A DNA stretch of 64,000 nt from Leifsonia psychrotolerans (GTDB taxonomy: Bacteria > Actinomycetota > Actinomycetes > Actinomycetales > Microbacteriaceae): positions 2,108,001-2,172,000 of the forward strand of contig NZ_JACCFM010000001.1 of the NCBI RefSeq assembly GCF_013410665.1, written 5' to 3'. Below, piece after piece: positions 11,699 to 24,754 of the stretch. The translations under genes and the position numbers were made by a program. Position 1 is the stretch's first letter; every line of letters begins with the position of its first letter. The notes beneath the pieces are model-generated. The model was given only the letters and a program-made list of their open reading frames with translations, was not told the origin of the DNA and did not search any database.

Positions 11699-12666
11699 CG
11701 ACTACAGCCCAGACCAGCGATACCCTTCGCCAGTCGCTCGCCCAGGTTCGAGCCGAGGTCGGCAAAGCGGTTGTCGGCCAAGACGGCGCCGTCACCGGCC
11801 TGCTCATCGCCCTGCTCGCGCGCGGCCATGTACTGCTCGAGGGGGTGCCCGGTGTGGCCAAGACCCTCCTGGTCCGGTCGCTCAGTCATGCGCTCAGTCT
11901 CGACACGAAGCGAGTCCAGTTCACGCCGGATCTCATGCCGGGCGACGTCACCGGCTCGTTGATCTACGATGCGAACTCAGGCGAATTCGAGTTTCGGCGC
12001 GGGCCGGTGTTTACGAATATCATGCTCGCCGATGAGATCAACCGAACTCCGCCCAAGACCCAGTCCGCGCTTCTCGAAGCGATGGAGGAACGTCAAGTCA
12101 GCGTCGACGGCACGACGCTGCCGCTCCCCGTTCCGTTCATTGTGGCTGCGACGATGAACCCTATCGAATACGAGGGTACGTACACGCTGCCCGAGGCCCA
12201 GCTCGACCGTTTCCTGGTCAAACTGGTGCTCGATCTTCCTGACCGCGAGACCGAGGTCGAAGTGCTGCGTCGGCACGCCACCGGTTTCAACCCTCGTGAT
12301 CTCGCCGCGGCAGGTGTCACGCCGGTTCTGGGCGCAGACGACTTGGCTGCGGCACAAGCATCCGTCGCGGCCGTTGGAGCAAGCGCCGATGTGCTCGCCT
12401 ACCTCGTGGATCTTGCCCGCGCTACCCGTCACAGCCCGTCTGTCAGGCTCGGAGTCAGTCCCCGCGGATCCACGGCTCTGCTGGCGGCCGCGAAGGCGTG
12501 GGCCTGGCTGAACGGCTACGACTCGATCACCCCCGACCACCTGCAGGCCATGGTCTTGCCGGTGTGGCGCCACCGAATTCAGTTGCGACCGGAAGCGGAG
12601 CTCGAAGGCGTCGACGTCGACGCCATCCTGCGTTCGATCGTGCAGCAGGTTCAGGTCCCGATCTAG
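11695..12666 (+). CDS. MoxR-family AAA ATPase
   Basis: 323-residue AAA+ ATPase of the MoxR chaperone family. Seen: Walker A GVPGVAKTLLVRSL, Walker B IMLADEINRTPPKTQSALLE, sensor I ATMNPIEYEGTYTLPEAQLDRF, and C-terminal lid with SPRGSTALL. Start ATG 11695 overlaps the DUF4350 stop as ATGA; the same frame is open upstream but that part is shadow of DUF4350. MoxR proteins usually act on a VWA or DUF58 partner, which is the next gene. Confidence 0.95.
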   Translation: MTTTAQTSDTLRQSLAQVRAEVGKAVVGQDGAVTGLLIALLARGHVLLEGVPGVAKTLLVRSLSHALSLDTKRVQFTPDLMPGDVTGSLIYDANSGEFEFRRGPVFTNIMLADEINRTPPKTQSALLEAMEERQVSVDGTTLPLPVPFIVAATMNPIEYEGTYTLPEAQLDRFLVKLVLDLPDRETEVEVLRRHATGFNPRDLAAAGVTPVLGADDLAAAQASVAAVGASADVLAYLVDLARATRHSPSVRLGVSPRGSTALLAAAKAWAWLNGYDSITPDHLQAMVLPVWRHRIQLRPEAELEGVDVDAILRSIVQQVQVPI

Positions 12667-12675
12667 GCCACCGCG

Positions 12676-13983
12676 ATGACACTCACCGGACGCTTCGTAT
12701 TTTTGGTCGCCCTCGGCGTTCTCCCTCTCGTGCTGTTGGGTGGGGAGCCGGGCGCCGCATTCGGCGTGCTCGGATTGTGGCTGCTCTTCGTGCTGGTGCT
12801 CGGCCTGTCCGACCTGATGCTCGCCGCTTCGCCCCGCACGGTGGCGCTCAGCCGTGCGCTTCCGAGCCGAGTGCGGCTGGGTGAATCGGTCACGAGTGAG
12901 TTGTATCTCACCAATACAGGCACGCATCGCCTGCATGCCATTGTGCGGGATGCGTGGCAGCCGTCGGCGGGAGCGGGTAACAACCGCACCCGCGTGCTGA
13001 TACCAGCGGGCGAACGTCGCCTGGTGAGCCTCCGGCTCACTCCGGTGCGTCGCGGGGAACGCCGAGTGGCGCACGTGACCGTGCGCTCCTTCGGTCCGTT
13101 GGGTCTCTGGGCACGGCAGGCGACACTCGACGCGCCCGGGCTGATCCGTGTGCTGCCCCCGTTCCACTCGCGCAAACATCTGCCCTCACGATTGTCTCGT
13201 TTGAAAGAACTCGACGGGCGCACCAGCGTGATGATGCGCGGGCAGGGCACGGAGTTCGATTCGCTCCGCGAGTATGTACGGGGCGACGATGTGCGCTCGA
13301 TTGACTGGCGTGCGACAGCACGACGCAACGATGTCATGGTGCGCACCTGGCGCCCGGAACGCGATCGTCGGATCGTGATCGTGCTCGACACCGGGCGCAC
13401 CTCTGCCGCACGAGTCGAAGATGAGCCGCGGCTCGACACCGCATTCGAGGCGTCGCTGTTGTTGGCAGCGCTGGCGTCCCGCGCGGGCGACCGCGTCGAC
13501 TTCCTCGCCTATGACCGGCGCAGTCGAGGCCGAGTACAGGGGGCGCACGGTGCCGAACTTCTCTCACGCATGGTCGACACGATGGCTCTCATCGAACCTG
13601 AACTGATTGAGATGGACTGGTCGGCGGTTCCCGCGCAGGTGCGTCAGATCACCAGCCAGCGGGCTCTGGTCGTACTCATCACAGCCGTCGACGCAGCGGG
13701 TTCGTCATCCGGGCTGCTCTCGATCCTGCCGCAGCTCACGCGACGCCACACCGTTCTCGTCGCATCCGTGACCGACCCTCTGGCCCTGACAACGAGAGAG
13801 ATTCGAGCGTCGCGCGACGAGGTCTACCTCGCCGCCGCCGCCGAACGAGCTCTTCTCGACGTGGCACGCGTTACTGCCGCCATCCGGCAGCTCGGGGCGG
13901 ATGTCGTCGCCGCTTCACCCGCTGAGCTCCCGCCGACTCTGGCCGACCGCTACATCGCTCTCAAGGCTGCGGGGCGACTCTAG
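12676..13983 (+). CDS. DUF58 domain protein
   Basis: 435 residues. Two N-terminal TM helices (about 5-45), a beta-rich extracytoplasmic section, then the DUF58 signature with LREYVRGDDVRSIDWRATAR (about residues 198-217), followed by a VWA-like domain starting RRIVIVLDTGRTS. It lies 9 bp after moxR, the normal MoxR-DUF58 pairing. Converges with the SpoIIM-like gene, leaving only 8 bp between stops and no visible terminator. Confidence 0.92.
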   Translation: MTLTGRFVFLVALGVLPLVLLGGEPGAAFGVLGLWLLFVLVLGLSDLMLAASPRTVALSRALPSRVRLGESVTSELYLTNTGTHRLHAIVRDAWQPSAGAGNNRTRVLIPAGERRLVSLRLTPVRRGERRVAHVTVRSFGPLGLWARQATLDAPGLIRVLPPFHSRKHLPSRLSRLKELDGRTSVMMRGQGTEFDSLREYVRGDDVRSIDWRATARRNDVMVRTWRPERDRRIVIVLDTGRTSAARVEDEPRLDTAFEASLLLAALASRAGDRVDFLAYDRRSRGRVQGAHGAELLSRMVDTMALIEPELIEMDWSAVPAQVRQITSQRALVVLITAVDAAGSSSGLLSILPQLTRRHTVLVASVTDPLALTTREIRASRDEVYLAAAAERALLDVARVTAAIRQLGADVVAASPAELPPTLADRYIALKAAGRL

Positions 13984-13991
13984 CGAAACCG

Positions 13992-14987
13992 TCAGCCGGC
14001 GTAGATTCTCCGGGCGCCGGCCTCGAACTCAGTCAGGTCGCCCGTCTCACCCGCCCGGCTTGCCCGCCGACCCAGAATCAGCATGTAGGCGAGGAACGCG
14101 GCCAAAGCGCAAGCTCCGATTCCAATCTTGACCGGCCATGGCCAGGGTGCCGGCGTGACGAAACCCTCGATGACCCCCGAGACAAGCAGCACGAAGACCA
14201 GGCCGATCGCCACCGTGAACAGCGCGCGAGCGTCTTCCGCGAGGGCCTGGCCTCGGGTGCGCGCTCCGGGCACGATCCAGGCCCAGAAGATGCGCAGGCC
14301 GCCGGCGGCCGCAACGAAGATAGCGGTCAGCTCGAGCAGACCGTGCGGGAGGATATAGAGGAAGAAGGTGTCGCCCTGATCGTGGGCGAACAACACTGCG
14401 GCGCTGACGCCGATGTTCTGCGCATTTTGCAGAATGACATACGGCACGTACACACCGACAATTCCAAATGCGATGCACTGGGCGGCGACCCAGGCGTTGT
14501 TCGTCCACACCTGGCTGGCGAACGACGCAGCCGGATTCTCGGAGTAGTAGTCGACGAAGTCGTGGTTGGCGAGCTGAGCCAGGTCGGCGTCGGAGCCGAA
14601 ATTAGCCAGCACCTGCGGATTGCCCAACGCCCAGGCTGCGTAGAGGGATGCAACCACGATGGTGACAACAGCGACAGCCAGCGTGAGCCAGCGCAGGCGG
14701 TACAGCGCAGCGGGAAGCTGATGCACGAAGAATCGAGGTACCCGTGACAGAACGTTGGTGCCGGCACCGGTGAAGCGGAGGCGCGCGCGCGCGAGCAACA
14801 CCGAGAGCCGATCACCGTGAACGGTGGAACCGGCGGTGGTCTTCACCGCTGAAAGGTGGGTGGCTCCGGCCTGATACAGGCCAATCAGTTCGTCGGCCTG
14901 GGCGCCAGAAAGAGACCGCTGCGCACCCAAATCGGCGAGGCGGTCCCACTCGGCGCGGTGCGCAGCTGTGTAGGCGTCAAGATCCAT
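13992..14987 (-). CDS. Stage II sporulation protein M-like membrane protein
   Basis: 331-residue SpoIIM-family integral membrane protein: a cytosolic helical N-terminus (about 1-95), then roughly six TM helices, with FFLYILPHGLLELTAIF a family-typical segment. The family is widespread in non-sporulating actinobacteria next to RDD and MoxR genes; its role there is unknown. Start ATG 14987 is preferred over a TTG at 14996. No ribosome binding site fits in front of it, and a -10-like TACTAT sits 8 nt upstream, suggesting a leaderless mRNA. Confidence 0.88.
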   Translation of the reverse strand: MDLDAYTAAHRAEWDRLADLGAQRSLSGAQADELIGLYQAGATHLSAVKTTAGSTVHGDRLSVLLARARLRFTGAGTNVLSRVPRFFVHQLPAALYRLRWLTLAVAVVTIVVASLYAAWALGNPQVLANFGSDADLAQLANHDFVDYYSENPAASFASQVWTNNAWVAAQCIAFGIVGVYVPYVILQNAQNIGVSAAVLFAHDQGDTFFLYILPHGLLELTAIFVAAAGGLRIFWAWIVPGARTRGQALAEDARALFTVAIGLVFVLLVSGVIEGFVTPAPWPWPVKIGIGACALAAFLAYMLILGRRASRAGETGDLTEFEAGARRIYAG

Positions 14988-15004
14988 CTGGTTCAATAGT
15001 AGAC
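14988..15004. promoter_or_regulatory. 17-bp divergent start region of the spoIIM-like and RDD genes
   Basis: The two start codons are separated by 17 bp. On the minus strand TACTAT (14996-15001) lies 8 nt from the SpoIIM-like ATG, the spacing expected of a leaderless transcript. On the plus strand only a poor TTCAAT is seen. Any -35 elements must lie inside the opposite coding regions. Confidence 0.45.
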
Positions 15005-15859
15005 ATGGCGAAGCCCCCGCGGTCTGACGTTCACGAAAACAGTGCCCAGAACGAGTTCGAACTCATCACGGGCGAAGCCGTGGCGCTCGACGTTCGGCCC
15101 GCCGGAATTGTCCTGCGCGGCGCGGGAACAATCATCGACTGGGTTGCCTATCTGCTGTTCTATTTGTTGACTCTCCTCCTGATCTTCACGGTCTTCTCCG
15201 ATGTCCTCGACGAAGCCCTCGGCCAGGCTTTGGCCGTCTCGGCGCTTGTCTTCTCAATCCTGATCGTTCCGACACTTGTCGAAACGGTGACCCGGGGTCG
15301 CTCCCTCGGAAAACTTGCGGTCGGGGCCCGGATCGTCCGCGACGACGGCGGCGCGATTGGTCTGCGCCATGCGTTCATTCGTGCACTCGTCGGTGTGATC
15401 GAGATCTATATGACATTCGGGGGCCTCGCGGCCACCACCGCACTTCTCAACAGCCGTTCACAGCGTCTCGGCGATCTGCTGGCCGGAACCTACAGCCAGC
15501 ATGAGCGGGTGCCGAGACTCCCTGACCCTGCGCCCGGGCTGCCCGCCGAACTCACCGTGTGGGCGCAGACGGCCGACGTCGCACTCCTTCCCGACGCGCT
15601 CTCGCGCCGAATCGCGCAGTTCCTGCGTCAGGCTTCAGCGCTCACCCCCCTGTCTCGAGAACGGCTTGCGGCCTCCCTCTCCGCAGAAGCAGCACCGTAC
15701 GTGTCGCCGTTGCCCGCAGTGCCGGCAGAGGTCTTCCTGGCCGGCGTGCAGTCCATGCGACGGGACCGCGAGTACGCGGCCCTGCAGCGTCAGCAGGCGC
15801 AGCAGGCGCGTCTCGAGCCGGTGCTCCACGGCCTCCCCTACGACTTCCCGAACCGCTAA
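15005..15859 (+). CDS. RDD-family membrane protein
   Basis: 284 residues. The RDD domain (about 25-165) has the conserved Arg/Asp pattern RPAGIVLRGAGTIIDW, and RGRSLGKLAVGARIVRDDGG after TM2. The C-terminal 110 residues are cytosolic and helical, with a Gln/Arg-rich end. RDD proteins are of uncertain function (some are proposed ion carriers). Pairs divergently with the SpoIIM-like gene and converges on the rRNA operon across the repeat array. Confidence 0.9.
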   Translation: MAKPPRSDVHENSAQNEFELITGEAVALDVRPAGIVLRGAGTIIDWVAYLLFYLLTLLLIFTVFSDVLDEALGQALAVSALVFSILIVPTLVETVTRGRSLGKLAVGARIVRDDGGAIGLRHAFIRALVGVIEIYMTFGGLAATTALLNSRSQRLGDLLAGTYSQHERVPRLPDPAPGLPAELTVWAQTADVALLPDALSRRIAQFLRQASALTPLSRERLAASLSAEAAPYVSPLPAVPAEVFLAGVQSMRRDREYAALQRQQAQQARLEPVLHGLPYDFPNR

Positions 15860-15904
15860 CCAGCGCGCCCGCCGCTGGCCCAGGCCCGCACGGCATAAAC
15901 GCTG

Positions 15905-16475
15905 CCCGGTCGAGTCTGTGGAGACCCGGTGAGCCATCCCCGAGACACGGTCACGCGATCTCGACACGCTCGATCAACGACGCCCATTCCGTTGGTCGAC
16001 GCCCCTTCCGCTGGTCGACGCCCCTTCCGCTGGTCGAGCTCGTCGAGACCCGGCGAGCCGCCCCCGAGACGCACTCACGCGATCTCGACAGGCTCGATCA
16101 ACGGTTTGGGTCGATCGACGCCCCTTCCGCTGGTCGAGCTCGTCGAGACCCGGCGACCCACCCCCGAGACGCACTCAAGCGATCTCGACAGGCTCGATCA
16201 ACGGTTTGGGTCGATCGACGCCCCTTCCGCTGGTCGAGCTCGTCGAGACCCGGCGACCCATCCCCGAGACGCACTCACGCGATCTCGACAGGCTCGATCA
16301 ACGGTGGGATCGATCAACGGTGGGATCGATCAACGACCCCTTTCCGCTGGTCGAGCTTGTCGAGACCCGGCGAGCCGCCCCGAGACACGGTCACGAGATC
16401 TCGACACGCTCGATCAACGTGGGCTCGATCAACGGTGGGTCGATCGGTGGGCGGGGTCGATCGGCGGGCGGCGCG
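15905..16475. repeat. Palindromic repeat array, roughly 100-bp period
   Basis: No convincing gene in this stretch. Left arms beginning CCGCTGGTCGAGC recur at 16027, 16127, 16227 and 16344, so successive units are 100, 100 and 117 bp apart. Each is followed about 33 nt later by a right arm TCTCGACAGGCTCGATCAACG that is a partial inverted copy, so each unit can fold into a long stem. Degenerate copies lie at 15909-16020 and 16390-16475 (short GATCGATCAACGG units). Open frames through the array are a by-product of the repeats. It lies between convergent RDD and rRNA transcripts. Confidence 0.85.
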
Positions 16476-16481
16476 TTAACG

Positions 16482-16515
16482 CAAGAAAGCCACCCCCGAA
16501 GGGATGGCTTTCTTG
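16482..16515 (-). terminator. rRNA operon terminator hairpin
   Basis: Perfect 11-bp stem CAAGAAAGCCA / TGGCTTTCTTG with a 12-nt inner part that can add C-G pairs (CCC/GGG around CGAA). It lies 17 bp beyond the 5S 3' end. The arm is T-rich but no long T-run follows on the minus strand; the hairpin is nearly symmetrical and might also stop transcription from the RDD side. Confidence 0.75.
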
Positions 16516-16531
16516 TGTGTTTCTAAGTTAA

Positions 16532-16650
16532 GTCCGGCGGTGTCCTACTCTCCCACAGGGTCCCCCCTGCAGTACCATCGGCGCTGAGAGCCTTAGCTTC
16601 CGGGTTCGGAATGTGACCGGGCGTTTCCCTCTCGCTATAGCCGCCGAAAC
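16532..16650 (-). rRNA. rrf: 5S ribosomal RNA
   Basis: Minus-strand sequence starts GTTTCGGCGGCTATAGCGAG, contains the conserved ACGCCCGGTCACATTCCGAA and ends near GGACACCGCCGGA. The terminal helix (CGGCGG with CCGCCG) closes. Ends are estimated to within a few bases. Confidence 0.95.
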
Positions 16651-16773
16651 ATCTTGTGATGAACCACCAGGGTGGTCGTCAAGTCGTTTCAACATCTTGC
16701 GTGTACCGACTCGAAAGACGGCACTATTCAATTGTTGTTTGCCTATGAAGGCGGTTGTTCTCGACCGTACATC

Positions 16774-16792
16774 GAGAACCACATAGTGGACG
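16774..16792 (-). other. 23S processing stem, 3' strand
   Basis: Plus-strand GAGAACCACATAGTGGACG in the 23S-5S spacer is nearly identical to the reverse complement of 20088-20106 in the 16S-23S spacer (17 of 19 identical; the two differences give one G.U wobble and one A.C mismatch in RNA). The two would pair around the 23S rRNA as the usual RNase III-type processing stem. Confidence 0.65.
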
Positions 16793-16814
16793 CATAGCAG
16801 CTTATTCAAACTGA

Positions 16815-21940
<5,126 letters not shown>

Positions 21941-22230
21941 ATGTTTGATTGCCAAGCCACCGAAGCGACCGGCACATCTAGTGTGTTCCACCACCGGAAT
22001 AGGCGGGAAGAACACAAGTTTGAAACTGACAGAACAAATCATTACTGACTTGCTTTGTTGTTATAAATGTTTTCCAAAGGAATCTCCTACGCGGTACCCC
22101 CTAGAAAGGGACCCTACGTACGAGGTTTTTGGCATTTGACATTGTGCACGCTGTTGAGTTCTCAAGGATCGGACGCACCCGGTTTCAGGCCATACTGACT
22201 AGCAGTTCTTGGCTTTCGCTCCGAGGCAAC
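21941..22230 (-). promoter_or_regulatory. 16S leader
   Basis: About 290 nt of transcribed leader between promoter P1 and the 16S 5' end. It contains the box CTTGAGAACTCAACAGCGTG (minus strand, about 22150-22169), which resembles the GAGAACT box of the 16S-23S spacer and is typical of actinobacterial rRNA leaders, where such boxes serve processing or antitermination. Overlapping ORFs are not supported. Confidence 0.6.
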
Positions 22231-22236
22231 TTCTCT

Positions 22237-22265
22237 AATTTAGACCCTCGCGATCCGCCTGTCAA
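22237..22265 (-). promoter_or_regulatory. rRNA operon promoter P1
   Basis: Minus strand: TTGACA at 22265-22260, 17-bp spacer, TAAATT at 22242-22237. This is a near-consensus housekeeping sigma promoter pointing to 16S, with a start expected near 22230. Confidence 0.8.
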
Positions 22266-22355
22266 ATCGAGTGTTTCGAGCGTTTCGCCGGCACTGATGT
22301 ACACGACAAATCACGCGACTCGACCTGAATAATCAGCTCTGCGAGTGGACTTTCC

Positions 22356-22384
22356 ATCCTAAGTGACGATCATGGTTCCTACAA
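22356..22384 (-). promoter_or_regulatory. Candidate upstream rRNA promoter P2
   Basis: Minus strand: TTGTAG at 22384-22379, 17-bp spacer, TAGGAT at 22361-22356. Weaker than P1. Tandem promoters are common before rRNA operons. A further TTGATA lies just upstream near 22400. Confidence 0.5.
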
Positions 22385-22515
22385 GAGAAACGTGAATGAT
22401 TATCAACTCTGGATGATGGTCCCGCTTGAGGCCGGAAGCTCTGCGGCTTTTCCGAACCTGTGGGGTGACAAGGGAAAACAATACGTGGATCGCCAGCACC
22501 TCGCAAATTCACGAT

Positions 22516-22785
22516 TCATCCCGGGCGCGTCACCCTCGACTCCCCCGTGAAACCGGGATTGTTGTGGGTAGGACGTTCGCTGAATACCCGGTGGCGAATG
22601 ATCTGCCACCCCTGAGGAGCAGAGGTACGGTCTGCATGGCGTCGGCAGAGATCGTAACAGTGAGGTTCCGGCGTATCGGAGAGCGGTCCGAGCACGGCCA
22701 TGGAGTCTGCGTACACGTACGTCAACGTCGCCACGGCCGGGTCGGCGCAGCTGATTCGGGAACACGGTCTCTGGGACATCGCCAT
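22516..22785 (-). CDS. DUF3499 family small zinc-ribbon-like protein
   Basis: 89 residues, start ATG 22785 (MAMSQRPCSR) with GAGGG 8 nt upstream. Seen: CSRISCADPAVATLTYVYAD, AVLGPLSDTPEPHCYDLC and a following HADRTSAPQGW, the pattern of DUF3499 with paired Cys and His that may bind a metal. It is divergent from the metallopeptidase-like gene, as are Rv3258c and Rv3259 in Mycobacterium tuberculosis, which supports it as real although overlapping frames are longer. Cellular role unknown. Confidence 0.85.
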   Translation of the reverse strand: MAMSQRPCSRISCADPAVATLTYVYADSMAVLGPLSDTPEPHCYDLCRRHADRTSAPQGWQIIRHRVFSERPTHNNPGFTGESRVTRPG

Positions 22786-22824
22786 TCAGATTACCCTCAC
22801 CCGACTCAGAAGTAGGATGTGACG

Positions 22825-23277
22825 ATGGCCAGGTCGCAGAGTTCTACTGACCCTTTTCCCGCACCGACACGGCGCGGGCGGGGTCGAGATCGTCACGGCC
22901 GCGGCATCCGCAGCTCGGCCACGGGCCCCTACCTGCCGCCGCTGCGCACCCGCATCGGCATGTTCGACATGACGATCGCCGCGACAGTGGACTATCTACG
23001 CGGTGTGTGGCCGGCCGAGCTTTCTTCGGTGAGGTTCGAAGTGGCGCCGGGGCCCGATTCCGCTATGTCTGTCGGCGGCGTCGAACGCTGGTCGGTTGAC
23101 TCCGTGGCACGGAGAGTGGTCTTCTACCGCCTGCCGATCCAGCGGCTGTCCCGCCTGCACCGAAACGACGAATTCCACCAGCGCATGATCATCGAAAGCT
23201 GCGTCTTCCGTGCCGTCGCCGAATACCTCGGCAAAGATCCGTGGGACCTCGCCCCCGAACACTTTCGGCACTTCTAG
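22825..23277 (+). CDS. Metallopeptidase-fold family protein (Rv3259-like)
   Basis: 150 residues. Basic N-terminus (RRGRGRDRHGRG), a proline segment YLPPLRTR, then a compact domain ending IESCVFRAVAEYLGKDPWDL. Position and ending match the actinobacterial metallopeptidase family protein next to DUF3499. The HExxH region is not intact: the first His appears as Ile in IIESCVFRAVAEYL, so zinc-peptidase activity is doubtful. ATG 22825 has AGTAGGA 7 nt upstream; a GTG at 22819 is also possible. Confidence 0.8.
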   Translation: MARSQSSTDPFPAPTRRGRGRDRHGRGIRSSATGPYLPPLRTRIGMFDMTIAATVDYLRGVWPAELSSVRFEVAPGPDSAMSVGGVERWSVDSVARRVVFYRLPIQRLSRLHRNDEFHQRMIIESCVFRAVAEYLGKDPWDLAPEHFRHF

Positions 23278-23296
23278 ACGTGGACGCTTGCTGCGA

Positions 23297-24754
23297 TCAA
23301 CGCAGATAGACCGCAATCGGTGCAGCCGACGGGCCTGCGGGCTGGATCGCGAATGAGGCCAGCTGGCCCGCGCCGCTATAGCCCACGGAGGCCACGGTCT
23401 GTGTGCCCCCGCTGACGAACACTGTACCGGTGGTCGAAAGCGGTGTCGCTTGTGCTTGTCCGGCCAACAGATTCACCGTAGTTTCAACGCCCGACTCCAG
23501 CGCGACGGTGAGCACCTCATCGGCCGAACCGGTGTTCACCAGGTGGAGCGTCGGCGATGGTCCTGCCGCCGCAGTCACGAGAAATTCACCCCGCAGTGGA
23601 GCCGACGCTGCAAACCAGGCGAAGTCCTTGCCCGACGCTCCGGCGACCGACGCCGTCGCGGCCGTGACGATGGGCTGATCCGAATTGAGTTGCACGGCAT
23701 AGGCGCCTACCGCGAGATCACGAAGCGGAACCTCAGTAGCGATTCCCGGCTGCACCTGCACCTCAATTGACAGGCCAGAGCTTTTCGCGCTTTCGGCAAC
23801 GACACCAATCTGAACCGTCGCCGTCGTGCTTCCCGTCGCGAGAATGCGCACGCTTGTCGCACCGTCTTGAAGTTCATCGGCTTCGCCGGCGGGGCTGGGG
23901 GAACCCGGCGCCGTCACAATCAAGCCCGCGATGTTCTGCACGAGGGCCGGCCCGTTCGTCGCCCCGAGCAGGTCGACTCCGCCCGGCTGGATGCCACGAA
24001 TCACGCTCTGCTGCAGCGAGGCGAGCACCTGCCCACCCTGGCTCGTCACGTGCACAACCGGCGACTTGAGGTTCGGCGCAAGCCCAGCGAGGGAGATGAT
24101 GCGCTGCGAGTTCGGCTGAACCAGAATCCCCGTTGAACCAGGGGAATCGACCAGGCCCGTTTCTCCGTACACGCTCAAGGCGACGGTAGCCACAACGGTC
24201 GTCGGGTTTGAGAGCAGCACGAGAGAGGTACGTCCGATATCGGTCGATCCGCCCACTAACCAGGAGTCACTCGAAGCCTCACCGCACGCTGTAGCGGCAA
24301 AGCCGGCAAGTGATTCTGTGGCTGCCTCTTGGCTCTGGCTTCCCGCAACCAGTGGAGCAACGGTCGTTCCCGGTGCGCTCGGAATCCGGGCGAGCAGCGG
24401 CGCACTGTCGGGACCGCCAAGAGTGTTATCAGGCGCGTCGAGGCGCGACGTGTCAGGCGTGATCACTGTCGCGCCGGTGCCGGGCTCGGTCGCGGCCACT
24501 GCGGCAGTCGCTTCGCCGATCGACGCCGCGGCTTGAGCTTGGCTTGAATCGTCAGCCAATGACAGAAGCGGTCCGGGGCAGACTCTCATCTGCTCACTCG
24601 GCACCGGGATGACTGTTGTCGCTGCCGGGATCCGCTCAAAGACAGGCCATTGCACAAATGCCAGTGAACCGACGACCGCCGCGACGATGCCAGCCCCGAC
24701 GAGTCCACCGACGGCCCGGGCGCCGACCGCTGCGACGCTGCGCTTAGTGGGCAT
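23297..24754 (-). CDS. DUF5719 secreted/membrane-anchored protein
   Basis: 485 residues. An N-terminal TM or signal anchor (about 15-35) is followed by a Ser/Thr/Ala/Val-rich extracytoplasmic beta-domain region, matching the DUF5719 protein that follows the large glycosyltransferase in actinobacteria. No catalytic motif is seen. Its start overlaps the glycosyltransferase gene by 11 bp, so the two are probably translated together. It converges with the metallopeptidase-like gene 19 bp away. Confidence 0.82.
   Translation of the reverse strand: MPTKRSVAAVGARAVGGLVGAGIVAAVVGSLAFVQWPVFERIPAATTVIPVPSEQMRVCPGPLLSLADDSSQAQAAASIGEATAAVAATEPGTGATVITPDTSRLDAPDNTLGGPDSAPLLARIPSAPGTTVAPLVAGSQSQEAATESLAGFAATACGEASSDSWLVGGSTDIGRTSLVLLSNPTTVVATVALSVYGETGLVDSPGSTGILVQPNSQRIISLAGLAPNLKSPVVHVTSQGGQVLASLQQSVIRGIQPGGVDLLGATNGPALVQNIAGLIVTAPGSPSPAGEADELQDGATSVRILATGSTTATVQIGVVAESAKSSGLSIEVQVQPGIATEVPLRDLAVGAYAVQLNSDQPIVTAATASVAGASGKDFAWFAASAPLRGEFLVTAAAGPSPTLHLVNTGSADEVLTVALESGVETTVNLLAGQAQATPLSTTGTVFVSGGTQTVASVGYSGAGQLASFAIQPAGPSAAPIAVYLR

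Noticed and set aside
15559..16531. ORFs of 200-306 residues through the 16 kb region
   Set aside because: They read through the repeat array in several frames and give repetitive Arg/Ser-rich peptides with no start signals.
22426..22815. 129-residue plus-strand ORF upstream of the metallopeptidase-like gene
   Set aside because: It is the antisense of the DUF3499 gene, which has a ribosome binding site, Cys motifs and conserved neighbourhood.
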